A DNA stretch of 32,124 bases from Prochlorococcus sp. AG-409-D09 (GTDB taxonomy: Bacteria; Cyanobacteriota; Cyanobacteriia; PCC-6307; Cyanobiaceae): assembly GCA_003215935.1 (NCBI GenBank), contig QCJQ01000014.1:1-32124 (forward strand). The letters are read 5' to 3'. Positions 17,896 through 30,175 of the stretch are shown piece by piece. The position numbers and the translations under genes are program-made. Positions within the stretch are counted from its first letter, which is position 1, and each line of letters begins with the position of its first letter. Below the pieces are notes generated by a model, which saw only the letters and a list, made by a program, of their open reading frames with translations, was not told the origin of the DNA and searched no databases.

Positions 17896-19143
17896 TTAGA
17901 CTTGCATTGTGTTTGCAGAATTCAAATTACTTTTTGAAAGTAACCCAATTAATAAGAATAACACTAGAGTTGTCATTATAAATGGGCTTTTTGGGCCGAG
18001 TAAATCATAACTGATGCCAGCCGCACTCGCACCTATGAATGTTCCTAAACTCTGCAACCCTTGTAGGCTTCCTAAAACAGCACCTTGACCATTTTCACTC
18101 AATCTTCTTGAAATAAGTGATCTTAAGCTAGGTGTAACTAAACCTGTACCCATTGCTAGTAAAGCAACTGCTGGAAAAACAATTTGAACTGAATTATTGA
18201 TATTTGCGATAGTTAAAAGAAGACAGCCAGATATCACAAATCCTATGCCACAGATAGTAAGACGCCATTCTCCAAATTTATTCACTAGTGGGCCAATTAA
18301 TCCGCCTTGTACGATCATAGCTATCACTCCTACGACTACGAAGGCTTGACTTGATAGTTGCGGACTCCATTGAAATGCTTCTTTTAAGTAAAGAACTAGT
18401 ACTGCTGTAAATCCATTGAAAGCCATAAAGAATAGAAAGAAAGCAAAGCACAGCCTTCTAGATAAAGGATTTTTAAAAACAAGTTTTAATTGTGAAAAAG
18501 GATTCAGTTCTCTCTTTCTTGGTAGTGACCCTCGTTGTGCTTCTGGAAGTGTTTCCGGAAGGAACCAAATGACGAGGATTAGATTCGATAGCGCAAATCC
18601 AGTAGCGAACCATACTGGGAGAGTTACGCTGAATTGGGCGAGTGCTGTACCTAGCCCAGGTCCAAGGATAAAACCTAGTCCAAATGCGACGCCTATAAGA
18701 CCGAATGTTTTTGCACGATTTTCTGGACTAGATATATCAGCAAGTATGGCAGTTGCAGTTGCAGCTGTTCCTCCACTAACGCCATCTATAATTCTTGCGG
18801 CAAATAGAAACATGAGCGGAACACCTACAGCCCACATAGGTAGAAATTGCCCCCAATTGATGCTCACAGTTATTGCAAATATTGATAAGCCAAGAACAGA
18901 TCCCGATACACAGGTGATCATTACAGGTTTACGCCCAAAACGATCACTTAATGCTCCAATTAAGGGTGCTACTGTAAATTGTGCTATCGCATATGTTCCA
19001 GCAAGTAAACCCAGCGTGCTTCCACTTTTGGTAAATCGTTCTAAAAGAAATGGTAGTAATGGAAAAACAATAGTTTCTCCTAGTCGATCGTTTAGCAGCG
19101 TTATAAAAGCGCTTAACAGGGTTGGGATTTTGGGTTTTTGCAC
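17896..19143 (-). CDS. Major facilitator superfamily transporter, TetA-like
   Basis: A 415 aa protein with about 12 membrane helices. It has the MFS motif A between helices 2 and 3 (GALSDRFGRKPVM) and the LLNDRLGETIVFPLLPF first helix. RIIDGVSGGTAATATAILADISSPENRAKTFG is typical of the drug:H+ antiporter-1 (tetracycline/multidrug) branch. A second copy of the motif-A region (VNKFGEWRL) is degenerate. Probable proton-driven exporter; the substrate is unknown and a resistance role is not implied. The start is GTG 19143 with no ribosome-binding site. An antisense frame on the plus strand is long but has no protein character. Confidence 0.85.
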   Translation of the reverse strand: MQKPKIPTLLSAFITLLNDRLGETIVFPLLPFLLERFTKSGSTLGLLAGTYAIAQFTVAPLIGALSDRFGRKPVMITCVSGSVLGLSIFAITVSINWGQFLPMWAVGVPLMFLFAARIIDGVSGGTAATATAILADISSPENRAKTFGLIGVAFGLGFILGPGLGTALAQFSVTLPVWFATGFALSNLILVIWFLPETLPEAQRGSLPRKRELNPFSQLKLVFKNPLSRRLCFAFFLFFMAFNGFTAVLVLYLKEAFQWSPQLSSQAFVVVGVIAMIVQGGLIGPLVNKFGEWRLTICGIGFVISGCLLLTIANINNSVQIVFPAVALLAMGTGLVTPSLRSLISRRLSENGQGAVLGSLQGLQSLGTFIGASAAGISYDLLGPKSPFIMTTLVLFLLIGLLSKSNLNSANTMQV

Positions 19144-19169
19144 TTTTTAATCTACGAGCGTTAATGCAA

Positions 19170-19201
19170 CATCTCATATATTCTGTGAAACTAATGAGAT
19201 G
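19170..19201. promoter_or_regulatory. Inverted repeat between divergent MFS and GNAT genes
   Basis: CATCTCAT (19170-19177) and ATGAGATG (19194-19201) are perfect 8 bp inverted arms with a 16 nt spacer in the 71 bp between two divergent starts. Arm centres are 24 bp apart. The arrangement is that of an operator for a dimeric regulator or a leader hairpin; no regulator gene is adjacent. Confidence 0.4.
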
Positions 19202-19214
19202 ATGTGTGTTTAAG

Positions 19215-19694
19215 ATGAGTGAAAGTCGCGATTTGAGAAGATTGCTTCCTTCTCATCATCTTATTGCTAGAGAAATTTATTGTGAGGCAATAGAAATAGA
19301 AGATAATTTATATACGCAAGATCAAGTTAATGCCTGGTCATCATTAGCTTTGCTTCCAGGTGTGCTTGATCTTCCTTTACAGGATGGGAAGGGATGGATA
19401 AGTCTTGATAAGGGTGTGATAGAAGCATTTGCTTTGAGATATCCTTTGAACAGATTAGCGTTGCTTTATTGTCGAGGTAGGTCGCATCGTAAAGGTCATG
19501 CCACTTCTCTTATCAATCGAATAGAACTTGAAGCAATCGAAGAAGGTAAAGAATTTCTTTGTGTTGAAGCGAGTTTATATAGTTATCAATTATTTCTTCG
19601 GCTTGGATGGAAATTAATAAAACCTCAAATTATTTCTATAGCTGGTATTGTGTTTAAAAGATATTTAATGAAAAAGAATTTTTCGATTAAATAA
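19215..19694 (+). CDS. GNAT-family N-acetyltransferase-like protein
   Basis: A small protein (159 aa from ATG 19215; a GTG at 19206 would add three residues). LYTQDQVNAWSS near the N-terminus and the acetyl-CoA loop of the form R-x-x-G-x-A (SHRKGHATSLINRIE) followed by a helix fit the GNAT fold. A C-terminal SYQLFLRLGWKL segment (the FYxKxGF-like motif) also fits. The acceptor substrate is unknown. The gene is divergent from the MFS transporter and ends one base before the TrpD2-like stop (convergent, no gap). Confidence 0.72.
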   Translation: MSESRDLRRLLPSHHLIAREIYCEAIEIEDNLYTQDQVNAWSSLALLPGVLDLPLQDGKGWISLDKGVIEAFALRYPLNRLALLYCRGRSHRKGHATSLINRIELEAIEEGKEFLCVEASLYSYQLFLRLGWKLIKPQIISIAGIVFKRYLMKKNFSIK

Positions 19695-19708
19695 TTAAAT
19701 TTTTAATC
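19685..19708. terminator. Inverted repeat across convergent GNAT/TrpD2-like stops
   Basis: GATTAAA (19685-19691) and TTTAATC (19702-19708) form a 7 bp dyad with a 10 nt loop over the abutting stop codons (19692-19694 and 19695-19697). Possible bidirectional terminator of A/T-rich type; chance cannot be excluded. Confidence 0.25.
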
Positions 19709-20750
19709 TCCATTTTATTAGTTTTTCTAAAGTTTTTTTTGTCTTGCCTGAAGAAATTAAAAATTCAGCTTTTTCTAATCCTTCTTGTATATTCTTAGTG
19801 ATACCTGTTAACCATAAATAAACTGCCGCATTCCAATACAATGCGTTCTTTAGGGGGCCTTTATTGTTTAAAGCTTCATAAGCCCAATCTTTCCACAGTT
19901 TAATATCCTGCCATGGAATGTCTTTACCATTCCGGTTATGATCAATTGCCTCCAGACACAAGCTGTTTGACTGATTCTTATTTAAGATACTTATTTTTGA
20001 TGAACGATTGATTGGAAGATCTATTCCTCCTTCTTGGCCTTGAACAGTAATTATATGCTCTTCACCAGTTAGCTTTAATGCTTCCCAATGTCTCTCTTCT
20101 GTTGGCGTATGAACAAAACCACTGATATTAATGTGTTTACCATTATGAGCTGTCCAAATAAGTTCCATGCTAGCTATAGGAGGACGTTTTCCAATTTCTT
20201 CTCTAAAACTAATTAGGGTTTCAGCTAAAGGGAAATGGTCTGGTTGATAAATAAAAGCTAAGCCATTTTCTAAGAAACATTCTTCAACTTGTTTTATCGT
20301 TAACCCTTTTAAGGGGAGATCTAGAGCCGCGAAAAGTTCTTCTGTAGTGATTCCGTATTTAATTGGCATTCTTGACCCTCCTTGTAAAACAACCGATTGT
20401 CCAGCACTCAGCAAAACCAATGTTGTTAATGGATAAATTGGAGCAGTTCTATTTCGGCCATCAAATGGCATTCCAAAACAAATCGGGATTTGTTTTTCTT
20501 CTTTAGATTTTAAGTTGGGACCTAGATTTTTATATGTATCAATCATTCCGGCAAGTTCTTTTGCTGTTGGTCGTCTTATTCGATGTGCAATTAAAAAGGC
20601 TCCGATTTGTGCTGGGCTTGGAATACCTTCGATCATTAGCTTTAATGCATCTGCAGATTCTTTACGGTTTAGAGAACGGCCAGTTTCATTTCCACTACCT
20701 ATCTTGCGTAAGTAGTTTTTGAAGCGATCTTGCTCATCTCTTGTTTGCAT
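19695..20750 (-). CDS. TrpD2/YbiB-like protein (anthranilate phosphoribosyltransferase fold)
   Basis: A 351 aa protein whose N-terminal helical domain (LRKIGSGNETGRSLNRKESADALKLM, with IPSPAQIGAFLIAHRIR) matches the anthranilate phosphoribosyltransferase fold. The canonical GTGGD and KHGNR phosphoribosyl-pyrophosphate motifs of true TrpD are missing. Instead there is FDGRNRTAPIYPLTTLVLLS and LQGGSRMPIKYGITTEE, as in the YbiB/TrpD2 group, for which nucleic-acid binding has been reported in E. coli. It is therefore unlikely to act in tryptophan synthesis. The ATG at 20750 overlaps the divergent cobA start, so its promoter must lie inside cobA. No ribosome-binding site is seen. Confidence 0.75.
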   Translation of the reverse strand: MQTRDEQDRFKNYLRKIGSGNETGRSLNRKESADALKLMIEGIPSPAQIGAFLIAHRIRRPTAKELAGMIDTYKNLGPNLKSKEEKQIPICFGMPFDGRNRTAPIYPLTTLVLLSAGQSVVLQGGSRMPIKYGITTEELFAALDLPLKGLTIKQVEECFLENGLAFIYQPDHFPLAETLISFREEIGKRPPIASMELIWTAHNGKHINISGFVHTPTEERHWEALKLTGEEHIITVQGQEGGIDLPINRSSKISILNKNQSNSLCLEAIDHNRNGKDIPWQDIKLWKDWAYEALNNKGPLKNALYWNAAVYLWLTGITKNIQEGLEKAEFLISSGKTKKTLEKLIKWRLKI

Positions 20751-21534
20751 GATGGAAACTTTATCTGGGACTGTATATTTGGTGGGCGCAGGTCCTGGTG
20801 ATCCAGATTTACTTACTGTTAAAGCAAATAAACTTCTTCGTCAATGTGGGGCTCTGGTTTATGATTCATTAGTTCCAAATGAAATGTTGGAATTAGTCAG
20901 TAAATCTTGTAAGTGTGTATTTGTTGGTAAACGTCGAGGTCATCATTTTGCATCACAAGTATCAACTAATGATGTTTTAGTTGAATTATCAAAATCTCAT
21001 AAATGTGTTGTGAGATTAAAAGGTGGTGATCCTTTCATTTTTGGTAGAGGTGGTGAAGAGGCAGAATATTTGCGTAGCCATGGAGTACCTGTGGAAATTG
21101 TACCAGGGGTGACTTCTGGTATAGCCGCATCTGCTTATATGGGTATTCCTTTAACTCATCGCTCAGGGTGCAGTTCAGTTACTTTTGTTACTGGTCATGA
21201 GGGATTTCATAAAAAAGAACCTTCAGTTAATTGGAAAAATCTTGCTAACGGAAGTCATAGCCTGGTTATATATATGGGAGTACAGAATCTTCAATATATT
21301 GTTGGAGAATTACTTGATGGAGGGTTACCTCCTGAAACACCTTCAGCTGTAATTCAACAAGCTACGGTGAAAGGACAACGGTATCTCATCACTACACTAA
21401 AAGACTTAGTCAGAAAAGTTCAAGAAGATAAATTTCAATCTCCTGCAATTGTGATTGTTGGTTCGGTTGTTGATTTTCAGGTTAAAGAATGTGCTCCAAA
21501 GGCATCTCACGTTACAATGCCAATTTCATTTTGA
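20749..21534 (+). CDS. cobA: Uroporphyrinogen-III C-methyltransferase
   Basis: SAM-dependent methylation of uroporphyrinogen III at C2 and C7 to precorrin-2, the branch to sirohaem and cobalamin. It shows VYLVGAGPGDPDLLT at the N-terminus, RLKGGDPFIFGRGGEE, VPGVTSGIAASAYMGIPLTHR, and a GVQNLQYIV segment, all standard for SUMT. Starts at ATG 20749 or 20752 (about 261 aa). The frame continues upstream to a TTG at 20719, but those 10 residues are not part of the family. Single-domain (no uroporphyrinogen synthase fusion). The start overlaps that of the divergent TrpD2-like gene. The 3' end overlaps the convergent pabC end by 9 bp. Confidence 0.95.
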   Translation: MMETLSGTVYLVGAGPGDPDLLTVKANKLLRQCGALVYDSLVPNEMLELVSKSCKCVFVGKRRGHHFASQVSTNDVLVELSKSHKCVVRLKGGDPFIFGRGGEEAEYLRSHGVPVEIVPGVTSGIAASAYMGIPLTHRSGCSSVTFVTGHEGFHKKEPSVNWKNLANGSHSLVIYMGVQNLQYIVGELLDGGLPPETPSAVIQQATVKGQRYLITTLKDLVRKVQEDKFQSPAIVIVGSVVDFQVKECAPKASHVTMPISF

Positions 21535-22359
21535 TAGCAATGACTCCCAGAAAGAACGTGCTTTTGGATATATATCTAGCTTGATATTATTTACAGATTT
21601 TATTGGACGACAACCTAGACTATTTATTAGAAACCATTGATCATTTTTTTCTGGATTGCATGTTAAGGAAGCTTCTTTTAATAACCCAGTTTCGATAGCT
21701 ACTTCTCTCATTATTCCTGGAAGACATCCGCTATTTATACTTGGTGTTAGTAATTGATCTTTACGTTTTATGATGAGATTAGCATTAGATCCGCAGCAAA
21801 TTTCATTATTAGTACTTTTCAATAATGCTTCTTCGACTCCTTCCTCATGAGCCTCTATTTTGCATTTTATTGATTGAATATAACTAAATGTTTTACAGCG
21901 ACTAAGTTCACTATCAGAATTTCTTTTTTCGTATTTGCTAACGATTGTTGAAATAGGATTAAATATAGGTTCTCCTCGATTAATAATCAACCAAAAACGA
22001 TGTTTTAATTTTTTCAGAGTTTTGAAATCAATCCCACGGTCTATAGCATCACCTCTACTCCAGTTAAGACGAATTGAACCATTTTCTTTTTCCATACATG
22101 CTTTTTTAATGCCTTCATCTATAAGTGGTTTTATCCATTGGATATCTGGTGGGGATTTCATTCCCATGATTTCAGCACTTGCTTTCCATCGCTGTAAATG
22201 TCTATTTAGTAACTTTGCTTTACCGTTAATTATTAAGATTGTTTCAAAGATACCGTCTGAAAAATTTAAGCTACGATCACAAATAGGAATGCTTAATTCA
22301 TTTATTGGGCCCCAGTTGCCATTGACCCATCCAAGTTGATTGCTTTTTATAGTTTTCAT
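21526..22359 (-). CDS. pabC: Class IV aminotransferase, probable 4-amino-4-deoxychorismate lyase
   Basis: PLP enzyme of fold type IV, 277 aa from ATG 22359. The PLP-lysine is probably Lys156 in CKTFSYIQSI, matching the KTLSYL-type motif. N-NEICCGSNANL lies where the family has E(G)xxS/T-N phosphate contacts, and LNFSDGIFETI forms the N-terminal strand. It follows pabB directly, so the likely step is release of pyruvate from aminodeoxychorismate to give p-aminobenzoate for folate. The longer frame to 22392 reaches back into pabB and is rejected, because ATG 22359 overlaps the pabB TGA as ATGA. Members of this family also include branched-chain and D-amino-acid aminotransferases. Confidence 0.82.
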   Translation of the reverse strand: MKTIKSNQLGWVNGNWGPINELSIPICDRSLNFSDGIFETILIINGKAKLLNRHLQRWKASAEIMGMKSPPDIQWIKPLIDEGIKKACMEKENGSIRLNWSRGDAIDRGIDFKTLKKLKHRFWLIINRGEPIFNPISTIVSKYEKRNSDSELSRCKTFSYIQSIKCKIEAHEEGVEEALLKSTNNEICCGSNANLIIKRKDQLLTPSINSGCLPGIMREVAIETGLLKEASLTCNPEKNDQWFLINSLGCRPIKSVNNIKLDIYPKARSFWESLLSK

Positions 22360-23690
22360 TGCAATGCCTCTAATAAAGGCATTAATTTCCATGTTAATTC
22401 TTTTATTTCTTGATCTGCTTCGGAGTCAGCCACTATGCCACAACCGGCATGAGCTTTTATGATGGAGTCTTTGATAATTAATGAACGAATCAAAATATTG
22501 CTATCAAAATTTTTATTCCATGTGAGATTTATAAATGAGCCACAATATGGGCCTCTGGCTATCGGTTCAATTTCATGGAGACGTTTGCATGCTCTTAGTT
22601 TTGGAGCACCTGTTATAGAACCTCCTGGCCACGCAGCTTCAAGCATGTCGACCCAGTTTTTATTTTTTCTTAACTGTCCTTTAACAACCGAAGTAAGATG
22701 ATGTACATGAGAGTATTGTTCAAGATTGATTAGTTGAGGTACATGAATTGAACCCGGTTTGCAGATTCTTCCTAAATCATTTCTAAGTAGATCAACAATC
22801 ATTATATTTTCTGCTCTATCTTTAAGACTACATAATAAATCAACTGCCATATCGCAGTCATCCTCGGGATTTTTTAATCTTGGCCTTGTTCCTTTGATTG
22901 GTCTAGTTTCTACTGCCCCATTTGAAAGTATCTTTAAGAATCTTTCTGGAGAGGCTGATATAATTGCTTCTCCTTTGGTTTCTTTGCATCCAATTATCAT
23001 ACCTCCAAAAGGTGATGGCGAATAATTTCGTAGACGTTTATATAACTCAATGATTTGAATGTTTTTGGGTAATTGAGCTTCACAACAAGCAGTAATGTTT
23101 GCTTGAAAAATATCTCCTTCTGAGATGAATTCTTTAAGCTGATTGACATGTTCTTTGAAATTGGCTTTTGAAGTTAGCCATTTCCAAGAATTGATTTCTA
23201 TTAGATTTGTCTTTGTTTTATAAATATTGTTTGAATTGTTTTTTGATTGATCTTTATTAGCTATTTTTATTAATATATCTTCCATCATTTTTAATCTACC
23301 TTTTTGTTGTCCTTCTAACCAAATAATTTTCTTTTTTAAGTCAAATTTAATAATAGGATCATGTGAAGCTATCCATAGTGTTGCCATTTCATTTCTTTTC
23401 CATGGATTTTTTGGTTCTATCCACGCTCCTGCTTCATAGCTAAGCCATCCAGTCCAATGTCCTGGATACAATTCTCTAAGAACTTTAAAAGGATTGGCGT
23501 CTTCTGTTGTATCTATTCCTCTACAGCAGATAGCTTCTATTGGATCAATACCTATTGTTACCCATCTTCCATATTGACTGCCATCACCATCAAGCCAAAT
23601 AAGTCCTTCTTCTCCCCATTCTTTAATTAGTTCTTCTGCTACAACTTCTGGTGATAACCATTTATTAAATTGTTTTTGTATTAGCTGCAT
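22356..23690 (-). CDS. pabB: Aminodeoxychorismate synthase component I
   Basis: Converts chorismate plus ammonia to 4-amino-4-deoxychorismate, first committed step of p-aminobenzoate synthesis. The 444 aa protein has the chorismate-enzyme core [18 protein letters not shown], and DLLRNDLGR. It also has [20 protein letters not shown], and [24 protein letters not shown] (264-271) contains Lys266, the PabB nucleophile, where TrpE has PIAGT; this supports PabB over anthranilate synthase. The ATG at 23690 overlaps the end of queC by 10 bp, and the stop overlaps pabC by 4 bp. The glutaminase partner PabA is not in the window. Confidence 0.92.
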   Translation of the reverse strand: MQLIQKQFNKWLSPEVVAEELIKEWGEEGLIWLDGDGSQYGRWVTIGIDPIEAICCRGIDTTEDANPFKVLRELYPGHWTGWLSYEAGAWIEPKNPWKRNEMATLWIASHDPIIKFDLKKKIIWLEGQQKGRLKMMEDILIKIANKDQSKNNSNNIYKTKTNLIEINSWKWLTSKANFKEHVNQLKEFISEGDIFQANITACCEAQLPKNIQIIELYKRLRNYSPSPFGGMIIGCKETKGEAIISASPERFLKILSNGAVETRPIKGTRPRLKNPEDDCDMAVDLLCSLKDRAENIMIVDLLRNDLGRICKPGSIHVPQLINLEQYSHVHHLTSVVKGQLRKNKNWVDMLEAAWPGGSITGAPKLRACKRLHEIEPIARGPYCGSFINLTWNKNFDSNILIRSLIIKDSIIKAHAGCGIVADSEADQEIKELTWKLMPLLEALQ

Positions 23691-24370
23691 TTACTTTGAT
23701 GACTACATAAGTCGAAACGTCCAAGATTAATTAATGCTTGATCTCTTATTCGGCAGCTATCGCATACTCCACATGCTTGACTTCTACCTTGATAGCAACT
23801 CCACGTTTTTTCAATTGGTACATTCAGCCTTAAGGCTTCTTGTATGATTTTTGTTTTTTCCCAATTTATTAATGGTGCCCAGAGCTTTATTCCATTTCCT
23901 TCTCTTCCCATTTTGCTTGATAGATTAGCTAAAACTTGATAGGCATTTAGATAATCAGGTCGACAATCAGGATAACCTGAGTAATCCATAGCATTGATTC
24001 CTAAAACTACTTCATTTGCTTTTCTTGCTTCTGCAAAACTTAATCCAATAGCAATAAAGACTGTATTTCGACCAGGAACATATGTATTGGGTATTTCCCC
24101 TTCGATGACACCATCTGTAGGTAATTCTTTTTTTAGATCAGTTAAGGAAGAGCCTCCCCAAGCAGCTAGATTAATATTAATTATTTGATGTTCAATCAAT
24201 CCTAATTCTTGAGATAGTTCGTTTGCTGCTTTCAACTCACGTTGATGCCTTTGACCATAATTAAAGGATAACCCTATAACATTTCGCCCTGATTCTTTGG
24301 CAATAGCTGCAGCTGTTGCCGAATCAATACCTCCTGAGAGAAGCGCAATAGTTGTTTTCTCTTTTGTCAT
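23681..24370 (-). CDS. queC: 7-cyano-7-deazaguanine synthase
   Basis: ATP-dependent conversion of 7-carboxy-7-deazaguanine to preQ0, precursor of queuosine in tRNA. The 229 aa protein has the PP-loop ATPase motif [10 protein letters not shown] (10-19), [11 protein letters not shown] (36-46) and PGRNTVF. The zinc-binding Cys residues are at 192, 200, 203 and 206 ([20 protein letters not shown]). Length is normal. Follows queE by 44 bp and overlaps pabB. It uses the QueE product, so the two act in sequence. Confidence 0.96.
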   Translation of the reverse strand: MTKEKTTIALLSGGIDSATAAAIAKESGRNVIGLSFNYGQRHQRELKAANELSQELGLIEHQIININLAAWGGSSLTDLKKELPTDGVIEGEIPNTYVPGRNTVFIAIGLSFAEARKANEVVLGINAMDYSGYPDCRPDYLNAYQVLANLSSKMGREGNGIKLWAPLINWEKTKIIQEALRLNVPIEKTWSCYQGRSQACGVCDSCRIRDQALINLGRFDLCSHQSKCS

Positions 24371-24414
24371 AGTTAACTTAATTTAAAATATTAATCAAAA
24401 CACTGCATATTTTT

Positions 24415-25046
24415 TTAACGAATCCCAAGCCATTTATGCGTTTGCATACTAAGCCTCCATTGAGGATTTCTTTTTACATAGTCATAAGTTAAATTTTGAC
24501 CTGTCCTGCTGTTCCAACCTGCTTGAAGAAATAGTATTGGATTATTTTGATTATTTTGCAAGGCTATATTTGCCATTTTTTCGGCAAATATTAAATCTTC
24601 TTTTGTATGTATAACTACTTTTAATTCATGACATGCATGAAGCAGTTCTTTTAGAGGTGGTGCATGTCGCTTGGGTGATAGTGTAATCCAGTCTGGATTT
24701 CCTGTGAGTGGATCAACTCCACTAGTCTCTAAATGAATAGACATAGCTTTCGTTGAATTTTTTTCGCGAATGTTGTTACATAAGCTATTTAAATTGTGAT
24801 GTAATGGTTCTCCCCCTGTTATCACAACAAAAGCGGCACCTTCATTTTCTGCTCTTGTTATATATTTACAGAGGCTAGCAATACTTTCTTTTTTGTGATT
24901 ATTAGTTGACCATGATTCTTTTGTGTCGCACCATGGGCAACCTACTTTGCATGAAGCAAGCCTTATAAAAAAAGCACTCCGTCCTGCATGTGCACCTTCT
25001 CCTTGAATAGAATGGAAATATTCAACTATTGGAAGGTTTCCTTCCA

Positions 25047-25047
<1 letters not shown>
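24415..25047 (-). CDS. queE: 7-carboxy-7-deazaguanine synthase (radical SAM)
   Basis: Radical SAM enzyme that contracts 6-carboxy-tetrahydropterin to 7-carboxy-7-deazaguanine. The 210 aa product has FHSIQGEG and the cluster-binding Cys33, Cys37 and Cys40 (CKVGCPWC, the C-x3-C-x2-C pattern). It also has the TGGEPLHH glycine-rich SAM segment and PKRHAPP. The start codon ATG (25047) shares one base with the pyrG stop (TAATG), implying coupled translation. QueD and GTP cyclohydrolase are not in the window. Confidence 0.95.
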
Positions 25048-28603
<3,556 letters not shown>

Positions 28604-28673
28604 AGGAACTTACATAGTTAATGTATGAGTTTCCCATATAACCTGACGTTTTAATTTTTTAGAGTGCCTCTTT

Positions 28674-29801
28674 TTAGGATATTTTTCGATAAAAAGGTTT
28701 TTTCACAACGGTTGCTGGATAGCTTTTGTTGCGTATTTCTATAGTTAACTTGGTACCTAATTTACTTAAGTTGATTGGTAAATATCCCATTCCAATACCT
28801 TTTTTTAAACTTGGTGACCATGAACCACTAGTAATTTCTCCAACTTTTTTATTTTGATGAAAAATGGAATACCCCTTTCTTGGTATCCCTCTTCCTTCTA
28901 ACTCTAGTCCTACAAGTCGCTTATTAATTCCTTTTTTTATTTGCTTTTCTAATGCCTCGCGCCCAATAAATTGGACAGGCATTTCCATATGAACTAACCA
29001 TCCAAGCCCGGCTTCTAATGGACTAGTTTCTGAATTTAGGTCGTTTCCATATAAGTGCATTCCAGCCTCTAATCTAAGAGTATCTCTTGCTCCTAGACCG
29101 CATGGTTCTACTCCTTTTTGAATTAATTTTTCCCATAAATATTTACCAGTTTCACTAGATAATAAAAGTTCAAATCCTTCCTCACCGGTATAACCGGTAC
29201 GTGCAACAAAGACGGTTTCTAAATCTTTAGATTCTTTGTAATCCAGTTTTATATTTCTATGACCAAATCGTGGAATTTCTGATATTGAGCTATTGCTAAT
29301 AGTTTTAAGAATCTCTATTGCTTTTGGTCCTTGTAAGGCAAGAAGAATTCCATTATTTTTGAAGTCAGTTATTGATAGTTTTGTTAGATCAATATTTTGT
29401 TTGATCCATTCAACATCTGATTTTGTATTTCCAGCATTAAGAATTAAAAGAATATTTTCTTCGTTTTCACTTGAACAACCGAGGTCATAAATTATTAGAT
29501 CATCAATAATTCCTCCTTCTTTATTTAATAAAACTGTATAGCAAGCTTCTCCAGCGCCTATTCGAAATAGATCTGTAGGCACTAAATTTTGGATAGCATC
29601 TTTAGGGTTTTGACCTTTCAGTAAAAATACACCCATATGAGAGATGTCAAATACGCCTGATTTATTTCGCACTGCATTGTGTTCATTGATTAGTCCAGAG
29701 AATTGGACTGGCATTTCCCATCCAGCGAAATCAACCATTCTCCCTCCTGCTTCAAGGCATTTTTCATATAGAGAGGTCCTTTTTAATTTTTTCTTAGTCA
29801 T
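28674..29801 (-). CDS. gcvT: Glycine cleavage system T protein (aminomethyltransferase)
   Basis: Transfers the aminomethyl carbon from the lipoylated H protein to tetrahydrofolate, releasing ammonia. The 375 aa protein has FAGWEMPVQF, GVFDISHMG, VARTGYTGEEGFELL and GLGARDTLRLEAGMHLYGNDL. The C-terminal barrel has LEGRGIPRKGY and ITSGSWSPSLKKGIGMGY. Length and order are those of GcvT. gcvH and gcvP are not in the window. Its transcript may run into aspS, 70 bp downstream, but this is unproven. Divergent from the small Cys-rich gene by 50 bp. Confidence 0.97.
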   Translation of the reverse strand: MTKKKLKRTSLYEKCLEAGGRMVDFAGWEMPVQFSGLINEHNAVRNKSGVFDISHMGVFLLKGQNPKDAIQNLVPTDLFRIGAGEACYTVLLNKEGGIIDDLIIYDLGCSSENEENILLILNAGNTKSDVEWIKQNIDLTKLSITDFKNNGILLALQGPKAIEILKTISNSSISEIPRFGHRNIKLDYKESKDLETVFVARTGYTGEEGFELLLSSETGKYLWEKLIQKGVEPCGLGARDTLRLEAGMHLYGNDLNSETSPLEAGLGWLVHMEMPVQFIGREALEKQIKKGINKRLVGLELEGRGIPRKGYSIFHQNKKVGEITSGSWSPSLKKGIGMGYLPINLSKLGTKLTIEIRNKSYPATVVKKPFYRKIS

Positions 29802-29851
29802 GGCTTTGATTTTGAAAAATAAAAAACCTAATTGATTGGATTTTCAAGATC

Positions 29852-30154
29852 ATGAATGTAATGGTTCGTAGCCTGATTTGGGAACTATTACTAACCTATA
29901 AGTCTAAGTTGATTTTTATAGTGACTAAAGAATGCTGTGGAAGTTGTAGGCACTGTGTTCCAGGAGATACTGGCTTGTTTGCATTATGTCGAATTAGAAA
30001 AATAAAAATTCATCCTCAAATAGTAACTTTTGCTTTTTGCCATCATTGGGTAAAAAAAGAACCAACCTTGCCTCTTATTGAAGATAAAATGATAGAAACT
30101 TTTGATGATAAGCAATTAGATTTTGGAAAAGTTTTAGTATCAAAAGATTATTAG
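29852..30154 (+). CDS. Small Cys/His-rich hypothetical protein
   Basis: A 100 aa frame of unknown function. After an N-terminal hydrophobic stretch (residues 1-23, no conservation evidence) come CCGSCRHC (Cys28, 29, 32, 35), LCRIRK (Cys46) and FCHHW (Cys63, His64, His65), a pattern suggesting a zinc or iron-sulphur site. An internal GTG at codon 24 (29921) would give a 77 aa protein starting just before the Cys cluster, and I consider that start at least as likely. There is no ribosome-binding site for either. It stands alone on the plus strand between gcvT and speB and ends one base before the convergent speB stop. I do not recognise the family. Confidence 0.6.
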   Translation: MNVMVRSLIWELLLTYKSKLIFIVTKECCGSCRHCVPGDTGLFALCRIRKIKIHPQIVTFAFCHHWVKKEPTLPLIEDKMIETFDDKQLDFGKVLVSKDY

Positions 30155-30175
30155 ATTATTTGTATTTAGCTTTTG
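30141..30175. repeat. Short inverted repeat at the convergent Cys-rich/speB stops
   Basis: CAAAAG (30141-30146) and CTTTTG (30170-30175), 6 bp arms with a 23 nt loop enclosing both stop codons. Weak; could be chance. Confidence 0.15.

Noticed and set aside
18416-19150. A 244-codon open frame on the plus strand opposite the MFS transporter gene.
   Set aside because: It mirrors the transporter codons and is rich in Arg, Asn, Pro and Ser with no motif or start signal. The minus-strand protein has clear MFS motifs.
19695-20750. Annotation as trpD (tryptophan synthesis).
   Set aside because: The phosphoribosyl-pyrophosphate motifs are missing, so TrpD2/YbiB-like is the safer call.
21935-22339. 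A 134-codon open frame opposite pabC.
   Set aside because: Antisense shadow with no ribosome-binding site or recognisable sequence.
22360-22392. An 11-residue extension of pabC into pabB.
   Set aside because: The ATG at 22359 gives an ATGA overlap with pabB and matches the family start better.
22356-23690. Annotation as anthranilate synthase trpE.
   Set aside because: PIKGT carries the PabB lysine where TrpE has PIAGT, and pabC follows directly.
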